Under the pieces are notes generated by a model. The model was not told the DNA's origin and did not search any database. It was given only the letters and a program-made list of their open reading frames with translations. This document shows, one piece after another, positions 14,804 to 17,153 of a DNA stretch of 17,153 nucleotides. A program made the translations under genes and the position numbers. How positions within the stretch are numbered: the stretch's first letter is position 1; every line of letters starts with the position of its first letter. The stretch is taken from NCBI GenBank assembly GCA_003488965.1, contig DNJW01000271.1, forward strand, positions 1 through 17,153, read 5' to 3'. Source of the DNA: Lachnospiraceae bacterium. Its GTDB lineage: Bacteria > Bacillota > Clostridia > Lachnospirales > Lachnospiraceae.

Positions 14804-15475
14804 ATGACTTTTCATGATATTTTTAAATCCGGTTTTTTAGAAAATATGGCCAGTGTCAGCATGCTGGATATGATTCTTGTGCTGGCGCTTGCCTTTGGAA
14901 CGGGCTTGTTTATTTTTCTTGTTTATAAAAAAACTTTTTCCGGTGTTATGTATTCTTCCAGTTTCGGGGTGACGCTGATTGCTTTGACTATGATTACGTC
15001 ACTGGTAATTCTGGCTGTTACGAGCAATGTGGTTCTGTCTCTTGGTATGGTGGGGGCTTTGTCTATTGTCCGTTTCCGTACTGCAATTAAAGAGCCGTTA
15101 GATATTGCGTTTCTTTTCTGGTCGATTGGGGCAGGGATTGTACTGGCAGCAGGCATGATTCCTCTGGCAGTTATCGGCAGTGCGGTTATCGGAATCGTGC
15201 TTCTAGTGTTTGTGAACCGGAAATCCCATTACAATCCATATATTACAGTGATTCGGTGCGACGGCTATGAAAGTGAAAAGCGTGTAAAGGAATATCTGGA
15301 TTTGCAAGTGAAAAAGTGTGTTGTAAAAAGCAAGACAGCACAGAAAGGTTCTGTGGAACTGAATCTGGAAATCCGTCTGAAGGATGATAATACGGATTTT
15401 ATCAACAGACTGTCCGAAATGGACGGTGTGTACAGTGCTGTGCTGGTAAGCTATAACGGAGATTACATGGGATAA
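14804..15475 (+). CDS. DUF4956 membrane protein
   Basis: A 223-aa integral membrane protein of unknown function. Hydrophobic segments lie at about 20-41, 48-72, 75-90, 101-120 and 120-138. Between them is the family hallmark LGMVGALSIVRFRTAIKEPLD (about 80-100), a membrane-embedded stretch with conserved Arg, Lys and Glu unusual for a simple anchor. Residues 140-223 form a cytoplasmic alpha/beta domain (YITVIRCDGYES... DGVYSAVLVSYNGD) that looks ACT/ferredoxin-like, comparable in layout to MgtC-type proteins; this comparison is mine and weak. It sits between the VTC and CotH genes, an association I know from other Firmicutes. It could provide a membrane channel or anchor for the VTC enzyme, which is inference. 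AAGGAG is ten bases before the ATG, and a 64-bp gap separates it from the VTC gene. Confidence 0.88.
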   Translation: MTFHDIFKSGFLENMASVSMLDMILVLALAFGTGLFIFLVYKKTFSGVMYSSSFGVTLIALTMITSLVILAVTSNVVLSLGMVGALSIVRFRTAIKEPLDIAFLFWSIGAGIVLAAGMIPLAVIGSAVIGIVLLVFVNRKSHYNPYITVIRCDGYESEKRVKEYLDLQVKKCVVKSKTAQKGSVELNLEIRLKDDNTDFINRLSEMDGVYSAVLVSYNGDYMG

Positions 15476-15487
15476 GGAGGTATACCT

Positions 15488-17101
15488 ATGTCAACCCATA
15501 AGTATATTGACGGGATTTGCGCGGCAGGCATGGTTCTGGCTCTTGTGATTGCCTTTTTGCTCATTAACGCTGCCGCATCGGGGATTTGGGAGGTATCTGC
15601 ACCAATGGGATACGAAAGCCGTCTTTTTGATGCTTCCCGGGTACATACCATTGATATTGTGATGGACGGGTGGGACAGCTTTATTGAGGAATGTGAAAAT
15701 GAGGAATATGCGGCTGCAACAGCGGTGATTGACGGGGAAAGCTTTCAAAATGTAGGAATCCGTGCAAAAGGCAATACTTCGCTCAGAACGGTTTCGGAGA
15801 TGGGCAGCGACAGATATAGTTTTAAAATTGAGTTTGACCAGTATGATGATGCAAAAAATTATTACGGGTTAGATAAACTCAGCTTGAATAATCTGATACA
15901 GGACACTACTTATATGAAAGATTATCTGACGTACCGGCTGATGGGATCCTTTGGTGTGGATGCGCCGCTATGCAGTTATGTTTTTATCACAGTCAACGGC
16001 GAGGACTGGGGACTGTATCTGGCTGTGGAGGGCGTGGAAGAGAGTTTCCTGCAGCGCAACTACGGCAGCAGCTACGGAAATCTTTATAAGCCGGACAGCA
16101 CTGGCTTTGGCGGCGGACGCGGTAACGGAAAAGAATTTGATATGGGCAACTGGGAAGAGGGACCGGATGACGATAAACGGCAAGAAAATGGACAGAATAG
16201 AAGAAACAGGACGGGCGAAGATGACGGAGACAGACCGGATAACGCTCCATGGCCAGGCAATGGGGGAAAACCGGAAATAGGAGAAGGAGTTGGCGGATAT
16301 GGACGTTTTGCGGTGCCTGACGGAGAATTCCGTTCTGGAGGAGGTATGGGCAGTGATGATGTGAAGCTGAAATATATCGGTGATGACCCAGACAGCTATT
16401 CCAATATTTTTCAGAATGCCAAAACGGACATCGGCAGCGCGGATAAAAAACGTCTGATAGAATCGCTGAAGAAATTGAGCGGAAAAGAAGAAATTGAGCC
16501 GGCGGTGGATGTGGACAAGGTGATACGTTATTTTACAGTCCATAATTTTGTAGTTAACGGCGATAGTTATACGGGACAGATTGTTCATAATTATTATTTG
16601 TATGAAGAGGACGGCAGGCTGTCTATGATTCCATGGGATTATAATCTGGCGTTTGGCACATTTCAGGGCAACGATGCCCAAAAAGCAGTAAATGACCCCA
16701 TAGATACGCCGCTGTCTGTCAGCAGCGGGGAAGAACGCCCGATGTTTGACTGGATTTTTTCAAAGGATGAGTATACGGAGCTTTATCATCAATATTTGAC
16801 CGAATTTATTCAGGATACGGACATAGAGGGTCTGATTGACAGGACGGAAAAAATGATTGCCCCTTATGTGGAGAAGGACTCTGGTACATTCTATTCTTAT
16901 GAAGAATTTGAGGCAGGCGTTGCCGCTTTGCGGGAATTCTGTTCCTTGCGTGCCGAAAGCATACGGGGGCAGTTAAACGGGACGGTCCCATCGACTGCAG
17001 AGGGGCAGGCAGCCAATCCTTCTTCGCTAATCAGCAGCCCGTATCTTACGCTGTCCGATATGGGGACGATGGATGACGGGAAACGTATGAATCGTAACTG
17101 A
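15488..17101 (+). CDS. CotH-type protein kinase-like membrane protein
   Basis: A 537-aa protein with one N-terminal membrane segment (about 7-30), the rest probably extracytoplasmic. CotH-family proteins have an atypical kinase fold; Bacillus CotH phosphorylates spore-coat proteins with ATP. Family motifs present are IRAKGNTSLR (91-100), YSFKIEF (110-116, candidate ATP Lys), KLSLNNLIQDTTYMKD (130-145), NGDSYTGQ with Asp359, HNYYLY (367-372) and IPWDYNLAFG with Asp384, the candidate metal-binding Asp. The kinase core therefore appears intact. Between residues about 204 and 295 is a low-complexity insert rich in Gly, Asp, Asn, Glu and Arg. The Ser/Thr-rich tail (about 510-537) also looks disordered. 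AAGGAGG at 15474-15480 overlaps the DUF4956 stop codon, so the genes are tightly coupled. No spore-coat context is present, and the substrate is unknown. Confidence 0.9.
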   Translation: MSTHKYIDGICAAGMVLALVIAFLLINAAASGIWEVSAPMGYESRLFDASRVHTIDIVMDGWDSFIEECENEEYAAATAVIDGESFQNVGIRAKGNTSLRTVSEMGSDRYSFKIEFDQYDDAKNYYGLDKLSLNNLIQDTTYMKDYLTYRLMGSFGVDAPLCSYVFITVNGEDWGLYLAVEGVEESFLQRNYGSSYGNLYKPDSTGFGGGRGNGKEFDMGNWEEGPDDDKRQENGQNRRNRTGEDDGDRPDNAPWPGNGGKPEIGEGVGGYGRFAVPDGEFRSGGGMGSDDVKLKYIGDDPDSYSNIFQNAKTDIGSADKKRLIESLKKLSGKEEIEPAVDVDKVIRYFTVHNFVVNGDSYTGQIVHNYYLYEEDGRLSMIPWDYNLAFGTFQGNDAQKAVNDPIDTPLSVSSGEERPMFDWIFSKDEYTELYHQYLTEFIQDTDIEGLIDRTEKMIAPYVEKDSGTFYSYEEFEAGVAALREFCSLRAESIRGQLNGTVPSTAEGQAANPSSLISSPYLTLSDMGTMDDGKRMNRN

Positions 17102-17153
17102 TTAATAAAGTGGTAACAGTTTAGCCTTGCTTGTTCCTCCTGCCCGCTTCGTT
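17102..17153. other. Downstream flank, no feature seen
   Basis: The last 52 bases after the CotH stop codon contain no coding start with a ribosome binding site and no hairpin with a T-tract. The operon's terminator, or a further gene, must lie beyond the window. Confidence 0.6.

Noticed and set aside
15968..16681. A 237-residue open frame opposite the CotH gene
   Set aside because: It overlaps the CotH catalytic motifs on the other strand, has no start-site support, and reads as the complement of the Gly/Asp-rich insert.
15488..17101. Spore-coat function for the CotH protein
   Set aside because: The family name comes from Bacillus, but no coat gene or sporulation promoter is visible, and the partners are a VTC protein and DUF4956, so a sporulation role is not claimed.

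Overview
The window reads as a low-to-mid GC Gram-positive chromosome segment, most likely from a gut-type member of the Clostridia (Lachnospiraceae-like). The grounds are strong AGGAGG-type ribosome binding sites on nearly every gene, sigma-A-like promoter elements, a lipobox-bearing sugar-binding protein, and gene families common in that group: GH94 phosphorylases, a domain-permuted GH3 enzyme, and the VTC-DUF4956-CotH set. No species can be named from sequence alone. There is no gene-free stretch longer than about 140 bases, and I saw no tRNA, rRNA, CRISPR array, insertion sequence or phage gene.

Region 1 (1-11075, + strand) is a sugar-uptake and intracellular breakdown operon. A fragment of an upstream gene ends at 83 and may be the C-terminus of a LacI-type regulator. 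It is followed by two different GH94 phosphorylases (899 and 804 aa), a lipoprotein sugar-binding protein, two CUT1-type permeases and a GH3 beta-glucosidase-like enzyme. None of the three enzymes has a signal peptide. The picture is import of short beta-linked oligosaccharides followed by cytoplasmic phosphorolysis (sugar 1-phosphate without spending ATP) and hydrolysis of the remainder. No ABC ATPase is encoded, so a shared MsmX/UgpC-like ATPase is expected elsewhere. A perfect hairpin lies between the binding-protein and permease genes, and an internal promoter may precede the binding-protein gene. The operon ends in a 14-bp bidirectional terminator.

Region 2 (11111-13929, - strand) holds an AraC-type regulator with its own sigma-A-like promoter (TTGCCA-17-TACAAT). 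Upstream of it is a translationally coupled two-component system: an OmpR-family response regulator and a membrane histidine kinase that probably starts with TTG. The AraC gene converges on the sugar operon and is the likeliest local regulator of it. This is inference from position.

Region 3 (14068-17101, + strand) diverges from the response regulator. It encodes a VTC/CYTH-type polyphosphate-polymerase domain protein, a DUF4956 membrane protein and a membrane-anchored CotH-type protein kinase. The 138-bp divergent intergenic region carries two perfect CTTTAGGC copies 11 bp apart, the spacing expected of an OmpR-family operator, so the two-component system probably controls itself and this operon. 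This module is the least understood and most interesting part of the window: a cytoplasmic ATP-using polyphosphate-type enzyme, a membrane protein of unknown role and an apparently outward-facing kinase-like protein.
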